Positions 7,416 to 15,013 of a stretch of 35,331 nucleotides of DNA are shown piece after piece. Under the pieces are notes generated by a model. The model was not told the origin of the DNA and searched no databases. It saw nothing but the letters and a program-made list of their open reading frames with translations. Source of the DNA: Pseudomonas sp. SJZ079 (GTDB lineage Bacteria; Pseudomonadota; Gammaproteobacteria; Pseudomonadales; Pseudomonadaceae); contig NZ_VIUH01000037.1 of NCBI RefSeq assembly GCF_007993865.1, positions 1 to 35,331 on the forward strand, written 5' to 3'. The position numbers and the translations under genes were made by a program. Positions within the stretch are counted from its first letter, which is position 1. Each line of letters starts with the position of its first letter.

Positions 7416-8882
7416 ATGTTCCAGCTGTTCCATTTGTCTGCCGAAAAATCCACCAGCTTGCAGCAGCAACTGCGCGAGCAGATCGCCCAGGTCATACTCA
7501 ACGGCAATATCCCGCTCGACAGCCCGCTGCCGTCCAGCCGCAAGCTGGCCAAACAGCTGAACATCGCGCGCAACACCGTGGTCCTGGCCTACGAACACCT
7601 GCTCGACGATGGCTACCTGTTGGCCCGCGAGCGCAGCGGTTATTACGTCAACCCGGATATTCTGGCGCGCAAGGTCGAGTCGCCGCGTGCGGCTAAGGAC
7701 GAGTCCGCTGGCAGCTCGCCGGACTGGGCGCGGCGGCTGGTGGTGCAGCCCTCGCAGCAGCGCAACATGAGCAAGCCACGCGACTGGCAGAATTTTAAAT
7801 ACCCCTTTATCTACGGCCAGTTCGACCCGGCCCTGTTTCCCACTGCCAACTGGCGTGAATGCTGCCGCGATGCGGTGAGCATCCCGGCGATCCGCGATTG
7901 GGCTTCGGACCGCTTCGATAACGACGATCCATTGTTGATGGAACAGATCAGGACGCGCCTGCTGCCGCGTCGCGGGGTGTGGGCCTCGCCCGAGCAGATT
8001 CTGGTCACCGTCGGCGCGCAGCACGCCTTGTACATGCTGGCGCGTCTGCTGTTGCGCCCCGACAGCCTGATGGGCATCGAAGACCCGGGCTACATGGATA
8101 TCCGCAATATCGCCCTGCTCAACCCGTCGCGGGTTCAGCCCTTGGCGGTGGACAACCATGGCTTGGTGCTGAGCGACCAGCTGAATGGCTGCGACCTGAT
8201 CTACACCACCCCCAGCCACCAGTGCCCGAGCACCGTGACCATGCCCCTGGAGCGCCGCTACGAACTGTTGCAGCGGGCCAACGAGCACGACTTTCTGATC
8301 ATCGAGGACGACTACGAGAGCGAGACAAACTTCAAGGCCAACCCGATCCCGGCGCTCAAGAGCCTGGATAAGAACGATCGGGTGCTCTACGTCGGCAGCC
8401 TGTCGAAGACCCTGGCGCCGGGCCTGCGAGTGGGCTATCTGGTCGGTCCCGAAGCCTTGATCCGCGAGGCACGCGCCCTGCGTCGGTTGATGGTGCGCCA
8501 TCCGGCGGCGAACAATCAGCGCTCGGTGGCGCTGTTTCTCGAACGCGGCTACCACGATGCGCTGATCATGAGCCTGATGCGCGCCTACGAGGAGCGTCAT
8601 CAGCAGATGGGCGACGCCCTGCATGAGTACCTGCCGGAATCCTCTCAGGAGCCGAGCTTTGGCGGCTCCTGCTACTGGGTCAAGGGCCCCGACGGCCTGG
8701 ATGCGCGACGCCTGCAGAAGGAGGCCGCCGCCCATGGCATCCTCATCGAGCCCGGCGATATCCATTTCTACGGCGAGCAACCGCCGCTCAACTACTTCCG
8801 CCTGGGCTACTCGTCGATTCCCGCCGAGCGCATCCGTCCGGGGATCAAACTGCTCGCCGAGCTGATCCAGCAGCTCAGCTGA
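7416..8882 (+). CDS. tauR: MocR/GntR-type transcriptional regulator TauR
   Basis: TauR activates taurine catabolism genes in response to taurine. The 488-residue protein has an N-terminal GntR winged helix (about 8-80; LPSSRKLAKQLNIARNTVV at 38-56), a linker, and an aminotransferase-like effector domain. In that domain VGAQHALYMLARLL is at 199-212, IIEDDYESE at 295-303, and the PLP lysine is Lys331 in GSLSKTLAPGLRVGY. The start MFQLFHLSAE is preceded by GAGG five bases upstream and matches MocR architecture; a 59-residue in-frame upstream extension is not supported. It lies between tpa and ald. Its identity as TauR, not another MocR regulator, rests on that context. Confidence 0.9.
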   Translation: MFQLFHLSAEKSTSLQQQLREQIAQVILNGNIPLDSPLPSSRKLAKQLNIARNTVVLAYEHLLDDGYLLARERSGYYVNPDILARKVESPRAAKDESAGSSPDWARRLVVQPSQQRNMSKPRDWQNFKYPFIYGQFDPALFPTANWRECCRDAVSIPAIRDWASDRFDNDDPLLMEQIRTRLLPRRGVWASPEQILVTVGAQHALYMLARLLLRPDSLMGIEDPGYMDIRNIALLNPSRVQPLAVDNHGLVLSDQLNGCDLIYTTPSHQCPSTVTMPLERRYELLQRANEHDFLIIEDDYESETNFKANPIPALKSLDKNDRVLYVGSLSKTLAPGLRVGYLVGPEALIREARALRRLMVRHPAANNQRSVALFLERGYHDALIMSLMRAYEERHQQMGDALHEYLPESSQEPSFGGSCYWVKGPDGLDARRLQKEAAAHGILIEPGDIHFYGEQPPLNYFRLGYSSIPAERIRPGIKLLAELIQQLS

Positions 8883-8942
8883 GTCTGCTCTAGCTGCCTT
8901 CGTGCCGGTAAGTGGGTTGTCTCTGCCATAACCAGCGGTTTC

Positions 8943-9287
8943 GCTGGGTTAGACGCGTGCGCGGCGGTCCGCTCGAGTCGCCGGATTGGGCGCGACATAA
9001 CCCAGCATCGGTGGCGCGATTACCGACGCCGTGCTGGGTTACTCGGCGTTCGGAAAATGCATCGCCTGTGCCTCGTCGACATGCGCCGCTAACCCAGCCT
9101 ACGAGGCGGATTCAGTTTCGTAGGCTGGGTTAGACGCGTGTGCGGTGGTCCGCTCAAGCAGCCTAATTGGGCGCGACGTAACCCAGCATCGGTGGCGCGA
9201 GTGGCGGCGCCGTGCCGGGTTACGCGACGCTCGTAAAATGCATCGGCTGTGCCTCGTCGACATGCGCCGCTAACCCAGCCTACGAGG
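8943..9287. repeat. Tandem duplication of a ~164-bp repeat, period 181 bp
   Basis: Two copies, 8943-9106 and 9124-9287, align without net gaps at a period of exactly 181. Both start GCTGGGTTAGACGCGTG and end CGCTAACCCAGCCTACGAGG, so each unit has inverted GGCTGGGTTA/TAACCCAGCC ends. Each copy also has internal inverted words around CCCAGCATCGGTGGCGCG. Open frames across it are repeats of one another, not genes. This block fills most of the roughly 640-base gap between tauR and ald; the rest of the gap holds the candidate TauR site and the ald leader. Confidence 0.85.
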
Positions 9288-9374
9288 TGGCATCCGAACC
9301 GCCTCGTCAGCATCACACTGTTCAGGCAACACGCGGGTCCGCGCTGCCTGGCAGGGTATTTCCTGGCGCAACAG

Positions 9375-9400
9375 CTGGTCCGCAACTGGTTCTATCTGCC
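9375..9400 (+). promoter_or_regulatory. Candidate TauR operator upstream of ald-xsc
   Basis: CTGGTCC at 9375 and CTGGTTC at 9386 form a direct repeat 11 bases apart, one helical turn. The repeat continues as TATCTGCC. The second half is nearly identical to the motif upstream of tpa. It lies about 120-145 bases before the ald start. Direct repeats at one-turn spacing are typical of MocR operators. Binding by TauR is inferred. Confidence 0.5.
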
Positions 9401-9519
9401 TCTTCCCCCTCGCTCCTACTCTAGCTCCAAGCCAGCCAGTCCTCGCTTCAAGGCGAACAACAGACGGCTCGCTCGACTTGCCCCAAGACTCCATCACAAC
9501 AACAACGGGAGAGATCGGC

Positions 9520-10632
9520 ATGCTTATTGGAGTTCCTAAAGAGATCAAGAACCACGAGTACCGCGTCGGCATGGTACCTGCCAGTGTGCAGGAGCTGACC
9601 AGCCGCGGGCATGCGGTGCTGGTGCAAACCCAGGCCGGCGCCAGCATCGGCTTCAGCGATGAGGATTACCGCGCGGCTGGCGCGACTATCGCCGCCAGCG
9701 CCGCCGAGGTGTTCGCCAACGCCGAGATGATCGTCAAGGTCAAGGAACCGCAGGCCGCCGAGCGCAAGCAGCTGCGCCGCGACCAGCTGCTGTTCACCTA
9801 CCTGCACCTGGCGCCGGATCGTGAGCAGACCGTCGACCTGATGGAAAGCGGTGCCACCTGCATCGCCTACGAGACCGTGACCTCCAGCCGTGGCGGCCTG
9901 CCGCTGCTGGCGCCGATGTCGGAAGTGGCCGGGCGCATGTCGATCCAGGCCGGCGCCAGCTGCCTGGAAAAATCCCGTGGCGGGCGTGGCGTGTTGCTCG
10001 GCGGCGTGCCGGGCGTGGAATCGGCCAAGGTGGTGATCATCGGTGGCGGTGTGGTCGGCTCGAATGCCGCGCGCATGGCTCTGGGCATGGGCGCGCAAGT
10101 AGTGGTGCTGGATCGCAGCGTCGAAGTGCTGCGGCGTCTGGTCAGCGAGTTCGGTACCCAGTTGCAGACGGTGCTGTCGACCCGCGCGGAACTCGAAGAG
10201 CACGTGCTCTCGGCCGACCTGGTGATCGGTGGCGTACTGATCCCCGGCGCCGCCGCGCCCAAGCTGGTCACCGCCGAAATGGTCCGCGCCATGAAGCCGG
10301 GCTCGGCGATAGTCGACGTGGCCATCGACCAGGGTGGCTGCTTCGAGACCTCGCATGCCACCACCCACCAGGACCCCACCTACATAGTCGACGACGTGGT
10401 GCATTACTGCGTGGCCAACATGCCTGGCGCGGTCGCTCGTACTTCGACCCTGGCGCTCAACAACGCCACCTTGCCGCACATAGTCGCCTTGGCTGACCTG
10501 GGCTGGCAGGAGGCACTGCGTCGAGACCCGCATCTGGCCAACGGCCTGAACATTCATGCCGGACAGGTCACCTGCCCGGAAGTGGCCGAGGCTCTCGGCT
10601 ATCCCTGTGCGCCCATGCCGCTCAACGGCTGA
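9520..10632 (+). CDS. ald: Alanine dehydrogenase Ald
   Basis: Ald oxidatively deaminates L-alanine to pyruvate and ammonium with NAD. It regenerates the amino acceptor consumed by Tpa and releases taurine nitrogen. The 370-residue length is standard. The N-terminus MLIGVPKEIKNHEYRVGM is diagnostic. Lys75 in VKVKEPQ and His96 in YLHLAPD are the pyruvate-binding and catalytic residues, GGGVVG (175-180) is the NAD-binding loop, and Asp270 in VAIDQGG completes the site. The start has GGGAGA about ten bases upstream. The candidate TauR repeats lie upstream and xsc follows 57 bases downstream, so ald probably leads an ald-xsc-pta transcript. Confidence 0.95.
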   Translation: MLIGVPKEIKNHEYRVGMVPASVQELTSRGHAVLVQTQAGASIGFSDEDYRAAGATIAASAAEVFANAEMIVKVKEPQAAERKQLRRDQLLFTYLHLAPDREQTVDLMESGATCIAYETVTSSRGGLPLLAPMSEVAGRMSIQAGASCLEKSRGGRGVLLGGVPGVESAKVVIIGGGVVGSNAARMALGMGAQVVVLDRSVEVLRRLVSEFGTQLQTVLSTRAELEEHVLSADLVIGGVLIPGAAAPKLVTAEMVRAMKPGSAIVDVAIDQGGCFETSHATTHQDPTYIVDDVVHYCVANMPGAVARTSTLALNNATLPHIVALADLGWQEALRRDPHLANGLNIHAGQVTCPEVAEALGYPCAPMPLNG

Positions 10633-10689
10633 GCCCCGAGTAACCGGCGGCCCAGCCGCTGCACCTTAAGTAACGAGAGGAATATCGAC

Positions 10690-12450
10690 ATGCCACGCAT
10701 GACCCCCAGCGAAGCAATGGTAGAAACCCTGGTCGCCAACGGCGTCACCGACGTCTTCGGCATCATGGGCTCGGCCTTTATGGATGCGATGGATATCTTC
10801 GCTCCGGCCGGCATCCGTTTTATCCCGGTGGTTCACGAGCAGGGCGCCGGTCACATGGCCGACGGCTTCTCACGGGTCAGTGGTCGTCACGGCGTGTGCA
10901 TCGCGCAGAACGGCCCCGGCATCACCAACTTCGTCACCGCCATCGCCGCCGCCTACTGGGCGCACAGCCCGGTGGTAGTGATCACCCCGGAAACCGGCTC
11001 GATGAGCCAGGGTCTCGGTGGCTTCCAGGAAGCCCAACAGCTGCCGTTCTTCGAGACCATCACCAAGTACCAGGCCCATGTGCCGAATCCGGCGCGCATG
11101 GCCGAACTGACCGGGCGCTGCTTCGACCGCGCCATGCAGGAAAACGGTCCGACCCAGCTGAACATTCCGCGTGACTTCTTCTACGGCGATATCAACGTCG
11201 AGATTCCCACGCCGATCCGTATCGAGCGCAGCGCCGGCGGCGAGCAGAGCCTGGCCGAAGCCGCCCAGTTGCTGGCCTCGGCGAAGAATCCGGTGATCAT
11301 CTCCGGTGGTGGCGTGGTCATGGGCGACGCGGTCGAGGCCTGCCAGGCGCTGGCCGAATACCTCGGCGCGCCGGTGGTCAACAGCTACCTGCACAACGAC
11401 TCCTTCCCGGCCAGCCATCAGCTGTGGTGCGGTCCGCTCGGCTATCAGGGTTCCAAGGCAGCGATGAAACTGCTGTCGCGCGCCGACGTGGTACTGGCCC
11501 TGGGTACTCGCCTGGGTCCATTCGGCACCCTGCCGCAGCACGGCATGGATTACTGGCCGAAGCAGGCCAAGGTGATTCAGATCGACTGCGACTCGAAAAT
11601 GCTCGGCCTGGTGAAGAAAATCACCGTCGGCATCTGCGGCGACGCCAAGGCCGCGGCGGTCAACCTGCTCGGTCGCCTGGAGAACCTCGACGTCCTGTGC
11701 CTGGAGAACAAGGGCGCGCGTGCCGAGGAAATCGCCAAGGAAAAAGCCGACTGGGAAGCCGAACTGAGCGCCTGGATCCACGAGAAGGACGAATACTCGC
11801 TGGACATGATCAAGGAGCAGAGCGGCGAGGACGGCAACTACCTGCATCCGCGTCAGGTCCTGCGTGAGCTGGAGAAGGCCATGCCGGCCGACGCCATGGT
11901 CTCCACCGACATCGGCAACATCAACTCGGTGTCCAACAGCTACCTGCGTTTCGAGAAGCCGCGCTCGTTCTTCGCCGCCATGAGCTTCGGCAACTGCGGT
12001 TACGCGCTGCCGACCATCATCGGCGCCAAAGTCGCCGCACCGCATCGCACCGCGATCTCCTACGCCGGTGACGGCGCCTGGGGCATGTCGATGATGGAAA
12101 TCATGACCTGCGTGCGCGAGAACATCCCGGTCACCTCGATCGTGTTCCACAACCGCCAGTGGGGCGCGGAGAAGAAGAACCAGGTGGACTTCTACAACCG
12201 TCGCTTCGTCGCAGGCGAGCTGGAAAACCAGAGCTTCGCCGGCATTGCCCGCTCGATGGGCGCCGAAGGCGTCACAGTCGACCGTCTGGAAGATGTCGGC
12301 CCGGCGCTCAAGGCGGCTTGCGAGGCACAAAAGGCCGGCAAGACCACGGTAATCGAGATCATGTGTACTCGCGAACTGGGCGATCCGTTCCGCCGCGATG
12401 CGCTGTCCAAGCCGGTGCGCTTCCTCGAGAAGTACAAAGACTACGTCTAA
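10690..12450 (+). CDS. xsc: Sulfoacetaldehyde acetyltransferase Xsc
   Basis: Xsc is a thiamin-diphosphate enzyme that converts sulfoacetaldehyde and phosphate to acetyl phosphate and sulfite, the C-S bond-cleaving step. The 586-residue protein has the three-domain TPP fold. Glu50 in VVHEQGAGHMADG activates the cofactor. The central domain has ISGGGVVMGDA at 204-214. The TPP/Mg motif runs from GDG (460-462, in SYAGDGAWGMS) to Asn488 in VFHNRQWG. The sequence matches Xsc rather than acetolactate synthase, and tpa, ald and pta surround it. An AGAGGA ribosome site precedes the ATG. It is the cluster's TPP-dependent step, notable because thiamin genes are nearby. Confidence 0.96.
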   Translation: MPRMTPSEAMVETLVANGVTDVFGIMGSAFMDAMDIFAPAGIRFIPVVHEQGAGHMADGFSRVSGRHGVCIAQNGPGITNFVTAIAAAYWAHSPVVVITPETGSMSQGLGGFQEAQQLPFFETITKYQAHVPNPARMAELTGRCFDRAMQENGPTQLNIPRDFFYGDINVEIPTPIRIERSAGGEQSLAEAAQLLASAKNPVIISGGGVVMGDAVEACQALAEYLGAPVVNSYLHNDSFPASHQLWCGPLGYQGSKAAMKLLSRADVVLALGTRLGPFGTLPQHGMDYWPKQAKVIQIDCDSKMLGLVKKITVGICGDAKAAAVNLLGRLENLDVLCLENKGARAEEIAKEKADWEAELSAWIHEKDEYSLDMIKEQSGEDGNYLHPRQVLRELEKAMPADAMVSTDIGNINSVSNSYLRFEKPRSFFAAMSFGNCGYALPTIIGAKVAAPHRTAISYAGDGAWGMSMMEIMTCVRENIPVTSIVFHNRQWGAEKKNQVDFYNRRFVAGELENQSFAGIARSMGAEGVTVDRLEDVGPALKAACEAQKAGKTTVIEIMCTRELGDPFRRDALSKPVRFLEKYKDYV

Positions 12451-12495
12451 GTCGCCGAGGTGACCGGCTTGCGCCGGACACCTGCAGCCAGTGGC

Positions 12496-12523
12496 CTGTA
12501 CGGTTAGTTGGCTAGCCGTACAG
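12496..12523 (+). promoter_or_regulatory. Hairpin in the xsc-pta intergenic region (first of two)
   Basis: CTGTACGGTTAG, loop TTGG, CTAGCCGTACAG: a 12-bp stem with one G-T pair, 45 bases after the xsc stop. No T tract follows. It may stabilise the xsc 3' end or reduce read-through to pta. Confidence 0.4.
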
Positions 12524-12536
12524 ACCACCGGGAACA

Positions 12537-12566
12537 CTGCAACGGCGCCTTCGGGCGCCGTTGCAG
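12537..12566 (+). promoter_or_regulatory. TTCG-capped 13-bp hairpin before pta (second of two)
   Basis: CTGCAACGGCGCC, loop TTCG, GGCGCCGTTGCAG: a perfect 13-bp stem with a very stable tetraloop, ending 30 bases before the pta start. No T tract follows, so it may be a weak terminator, an RNase barrier or an attenuator separating xsc from pta. Confidence 0.5.
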
Positions 12567-12596
12567 CTTCGACCGCGAACAACCAGGAATCCAAGC

Positions 12597-13547
12597 ATGT
12601 TGAGCACTATTCCACGGGAATGCCCGGCGTTCCTGCTCGAGCGGGCCAAGGCCCTGCCGCGCGTGGTCACGGCGGTGGTCAATCCGCTCAATCTGCTGAG
12701 CCTGAGCAGTGCCAAGCGGGCTAGCGATGAAGGGCTGATCGAACCGGTGCTGGTCGGTGATCAGGCGCAGATCCGCGCCCTCGCCGAAGAGCTCGACTGG
12801 GACCTGCACGACCTGCGCCTGCTGCCCGCCAGCGACGATGGACAGAGCGCCGAGATCGCCTGCAGCCTGGCCGGAGCCGGTGACGCCGCGGCGCTGATGA
12901 AGGGGCATCTGCACACCGACACCCTGCTGCGTGCGGTACTCAAGCGCGAGGCCGGACTGCGTACCGCCAGCCGTCTCAGCCATGTGTTCCACATGACCCT
13001 GCCGGGCAGCGACAAGGCACTGTCGATCACCGATGCGGTGATCAACGTGCAGCCCTCGGTGATCGACAAGGTGCATATCGCCCGCAACGCCATCGAGCTG
13101 ATGCACGCCCTAGGCTACGAGCTGCCGCGCATGGCGGTGCTCTCCGGCACCGAGGAAGTGACGCGCAGCATGCCGTCCAGCCAGGATGCCGCCGAGCTGG
13201 TCAAGCTGGCGGCGATTGGCGCCATTGGCGGTGCCTGCGTCGAGGGGCCGTTGGCCTTCGATAACGCGGTGTCGCTGGAGGCGGCGCAGATCAAAGGGAT
13301 CGGCGGTAAGGTGGCGGGTAACGCCGACATTCTGCTGGTGCCGAATCTGGAGGCAGGCAACTTCCTGTTCAAACAGATGGTGTATTTCATGAGTGCCACG
13401 GCTGCTGGCCTGGTGCTGGGCGCACGGGTACCGATCATCCTCACCTCGCGCGCCGACCCGCTGGAGGCGCGTCTGGCTTCCTGTGCCCTGTCTTCCATTT
13501 TTATCGATTATTGTCGGCAGACGCGCAGCCACTCGCTGGCTGGCTAA
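12597..13547 (+). CDS. pta: Phosphate acetyltransferase (short PTA/PTB type)
   Basis: Pta converts acetyl phosphate, the product of Xsc, and CoA to acetyl-CoA for central metabolism. This is the short catalytic form (316 residues) of the phosphate acetyl/butyryltransferase family, without the N-terminal P-loop regulatory domain of the long Pta. Family sequences are MKGHLHTDTLLRAVL (101-115), VLSGTEEV (181-188) and ADILLVPNLEAGNFLFKQM at 243-261, then the C-terminal LVLGARVPIILTSRAD (272-287). The start is at MLSTIPREC with AGGA upstream; an upstream in-frame start overlaps the hairpin and is rejected. The substrate could formally be butyryl phosphate, but linkage to xsc argues for acetyl phosphate. 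Confidence 0.9.
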   Translation: MLSTIPRECPAFLLERAKALPRVVTAVVNPLNLLSLSSAKRASDEGLIEPVLVGDQAQIRALAEELDWDLHDLRLLPASDDGQSAEIACSLAGAGDAAALMKGHLHTDTLLRAVLKREAGLRTASRLSHVFHMTLPGSDKALSITDAVINVQPSVIDKVHIARNAIELMHALGYELPRMAVLSGTEEVTRSMPSSQDAAELVKLAAIGAIGGACVEGPLAFDNAVSLEAAQIKGIGGKVAGNADILLVPNLEAGNFLFKQMVYFMSATAAGLVLGARVPIILTSRADPLEARLASCALSSIFIDYCRQTRSHSLAG

Positions 13548-13567
13548 GCAACCAAGGAGAACCCCCG

Positions 13568-13867
13568 ATGGCTGTGCAACGTTATGGCTTTATTTTCAAG
13601 GCCCCTGGCATGCAGTTTCTCACCCACAACGGGCGCCTCGAGTCCGACACCTTCGCCGCGACCCTGTGCGGCGTGGCGGGCGTCGAGGAAGCGGTGCTGG
13701 TGGCGCAGGAATTGCTGACCCGGCATGTGCAACTGATCGAACTGTGCGGCGCCTTCAGCGAGGCCGAAGTCGAACAGGTCCGCGCCGCCATCGACGACCG
13801 GATTCCAGTGGCCGCCGTGCACTACAGCGCCGAAACGCGCCAGCGCCTGCAGCAGTTGTCCGACTAA
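13568..13867 (+). CDS. Small DUF6506-like protein of the taurine operon
   Basis: This is a 99-residue soluble protein of unknown function, 20 bases after pta, with a strong AAGGAG ribosome site, so it is clearly cotranscribed. It has no signal peptide or membrane span. It starts RYGFIFKAPG, has a central helix (GVEEAVLVAQELLTR), then the conserved-looking VQLIELCGAFSEAEV at 54-68 and IPVAAVHY at 79-86. The alternating strands and helices and the Cys-Gly motif recall small proteins I remember as DUF6506; that family name is from memory. A role in taurine use is inferred only from operon position. Confidence 0.75.
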   Translation: MAVQRYGFIFKAPGMQFLTHNGRLESDTFAATLCGVAGVEEAVLVAQELLTRHVQLIELCGAFSEAEVEQVRAAIDDRIPVAAVHYSAETRQRLQQLSD

Positions 13868-13892
13868 GGTAAGCCGACTCGGATAATGCCTT

Positions 13893-13957
13893 GTAGGAGC
13901 CAGCTTGCTGGCGATGCTTGGCGACTGGCGAGGGATCGCCAGCAAGCTGGCTCCTAC
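13893..13957. repeat. REP pair (inverted GTAGGAGCCAGC arms)
   Basis: Two inverted 23-base arms, GTAGGAGCCAGCTTGCTGG... at 13893-13915 and its exact reverse complement ending ...GCTGGCTCCTAC at 13935-13957. This is the common Pseudomonas REP/BIME class. It lies between the taurine operon and a convergent gene and may also act as a 3' end structure. Confidence 0.85.
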
Positions 13958-13977
13958 ACATGTGGCTCAATCTAGGC

Positions 13978-14036
13978 GTAGCCCGGATGTAATCCGGGAA
14001 CGCGGCTGATCCAGTCCCGGATTGCATCTGGACTAC
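13978..14036. repeat. Inverted repeat of the GTAGCCCGGATG family
   Basis: GTAGCCCGGATGTAATCCGGGA and, inverted, CCCGGATTGCATCTGGACTAC. It is a second dispersed repeat type directly after the REP pair. The same two repeat types recur in the same order at 27063-27232. Confidence 0.8.
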
Positions 14037-14047
14037 TCATTTTGTTT

Positions 14048-14731
14048 TCAGCGTGCGGCGGCGCATTGCGTCTGAGCTATTTCGGCCTGCCAGGCGGCCA
14101 ACACCCGCCGACGCCACCAGTCGCTGCCTTCGATCAGCTGGCGAATCAGCGCCTGTTGCTGCGCATCACCGGCGAACTGCTGCGGGCGCGGCAATACCGG
14201 TAGCTGCGCGAGCAGGGTCTGGTAAGCCTGCAGCTGTTCGTCGCTGCTTTGCTGTGGGTCGCCGGGGCGGGGCAGTAACGGCAACTGCGGGCACAGATAG
14301 AACAGCAGCTGGCGGGTTGCCCTGTGCTCGCGCTCGCTGGCGAACAACGTCAGGCTGCACGCCTCGAGCAGCTCTGCGGCCAACGGCAGGCCCTCGGCGC
14401 CACGACTCTCGGTTATGTGCCCCCAGCGTGGTGCCAGCTCCTGGCGAATGAAGCCATCCAGGCGCGCGGCCAGTTCATCCACGCTCAGGCCCTGAAAATC
14501 CAACCCGGAGCAGTCCTTGAGGATGCGCAGGTAGGTCTTGTCGACCAGCGTGCGGCCGGCGTTTTGCCAGCCGCAGCCAGCGGCCTTGACCAGGCTGCCA
14601 TACAGCTGCAGCAACAGGGCGTTCTCGCTGCTGCGCGCGTCGTTGCCCGAGGCAAACGCCGGATGCGGCTGTTGCCAGGCCTGACGCAGACGTTCGCCGA
14701 GCTGGACGAGGCGCAGGTTATCCAGGGTCAT
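14048..14731 (-). CDS. Conserved-looking hypothetical protein, 227 residues
   Basis: I do not recognise this protein. It is predicted soluble, rich in Leu, Gln and Arg, and mostly helical, with no signal peptide or membrane span. Sequences that might help searching are GWQNAGRTLVDKTYLRIL (75-92) and WWRRRVLAAWQAEIAQTQ near the C-terminus. The start at MTLDNLRLVQLG is preceded by GGAG; an upstream in-frame start lacks a ribosome site. It converges on the taurine operon, separated from it by two repeats, and diverges from the YeiH gene, so it is probably not part of the taurine cluster. Codon use looks like its neighbours. No function is proposed. Confidence 0.7.
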   Translation of the reverse strand: MTLDNLRLVQLGERLRQAWQQPHPAFASGNDARSSENALLLQLYGSLVKAAGCGWQNAGRTLVDKTYLRILKDCSGLDFQGLSVDELAARLDGFIRQELAPRWGHITESRGAEGLPLAAELLEACSLTLFASEREHRATRQLLFYLCPQLPLLPRPGDPQQSSDEQLQAYQTLLAQLPVLPRPQQFAGDAQQQALIRQLIEGSDWWRRRVLAAWQAEIAQTQCAAAR

Positions 14732-15013
14732 GTGGTTTCTCCGCGTGGCAAAGCACGCGTTCAATGAGTCATTCGCAGGCACCGCCCTACGCTCAGGCAG
14801 AGCACGGCCTGGCGGGTTGCGAGGGCGTTGCGCGCATCACTATAGGGGCAGCTGCTGCGGCCGATTAGCACCAGCTGGCGCCTGCGGTCTGGGCCAAACG
14901 CGCGGGTGTCGGCTGGCCCCTACGACAGCCTTGGCGTGGTCCTAATGGGGCGGCGGGGCTTTCTCTAGCATCGAAACCCAGTGATTTCATAACCACAGGG
15001 TGTAGGTGAGCAC

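Noticed and set aside
8943..9287. CRISPR array
   Set aside because: There are only two copies, the unit is about 164 bases with inverted ends, and no cas genes are nearby; it is a tandem duplicated repeat.
10690..12450. Acetolactate synthase instead of Xsc
   Set aside because: There is no small subunit gene, and neighbours tpa, ald and pta plus Xsc-specific sequences in the C-terminal third fit sulfoacetaldehyde acetyltransferase.
10870..12594. Long minus-strand open frame opposite xsc
   Set aside because: Mirror of the strongly coding xsc gene; the translation is His/Asp/Val-rich and protein-unlike, as expected from the complement of GC3-rich codons.
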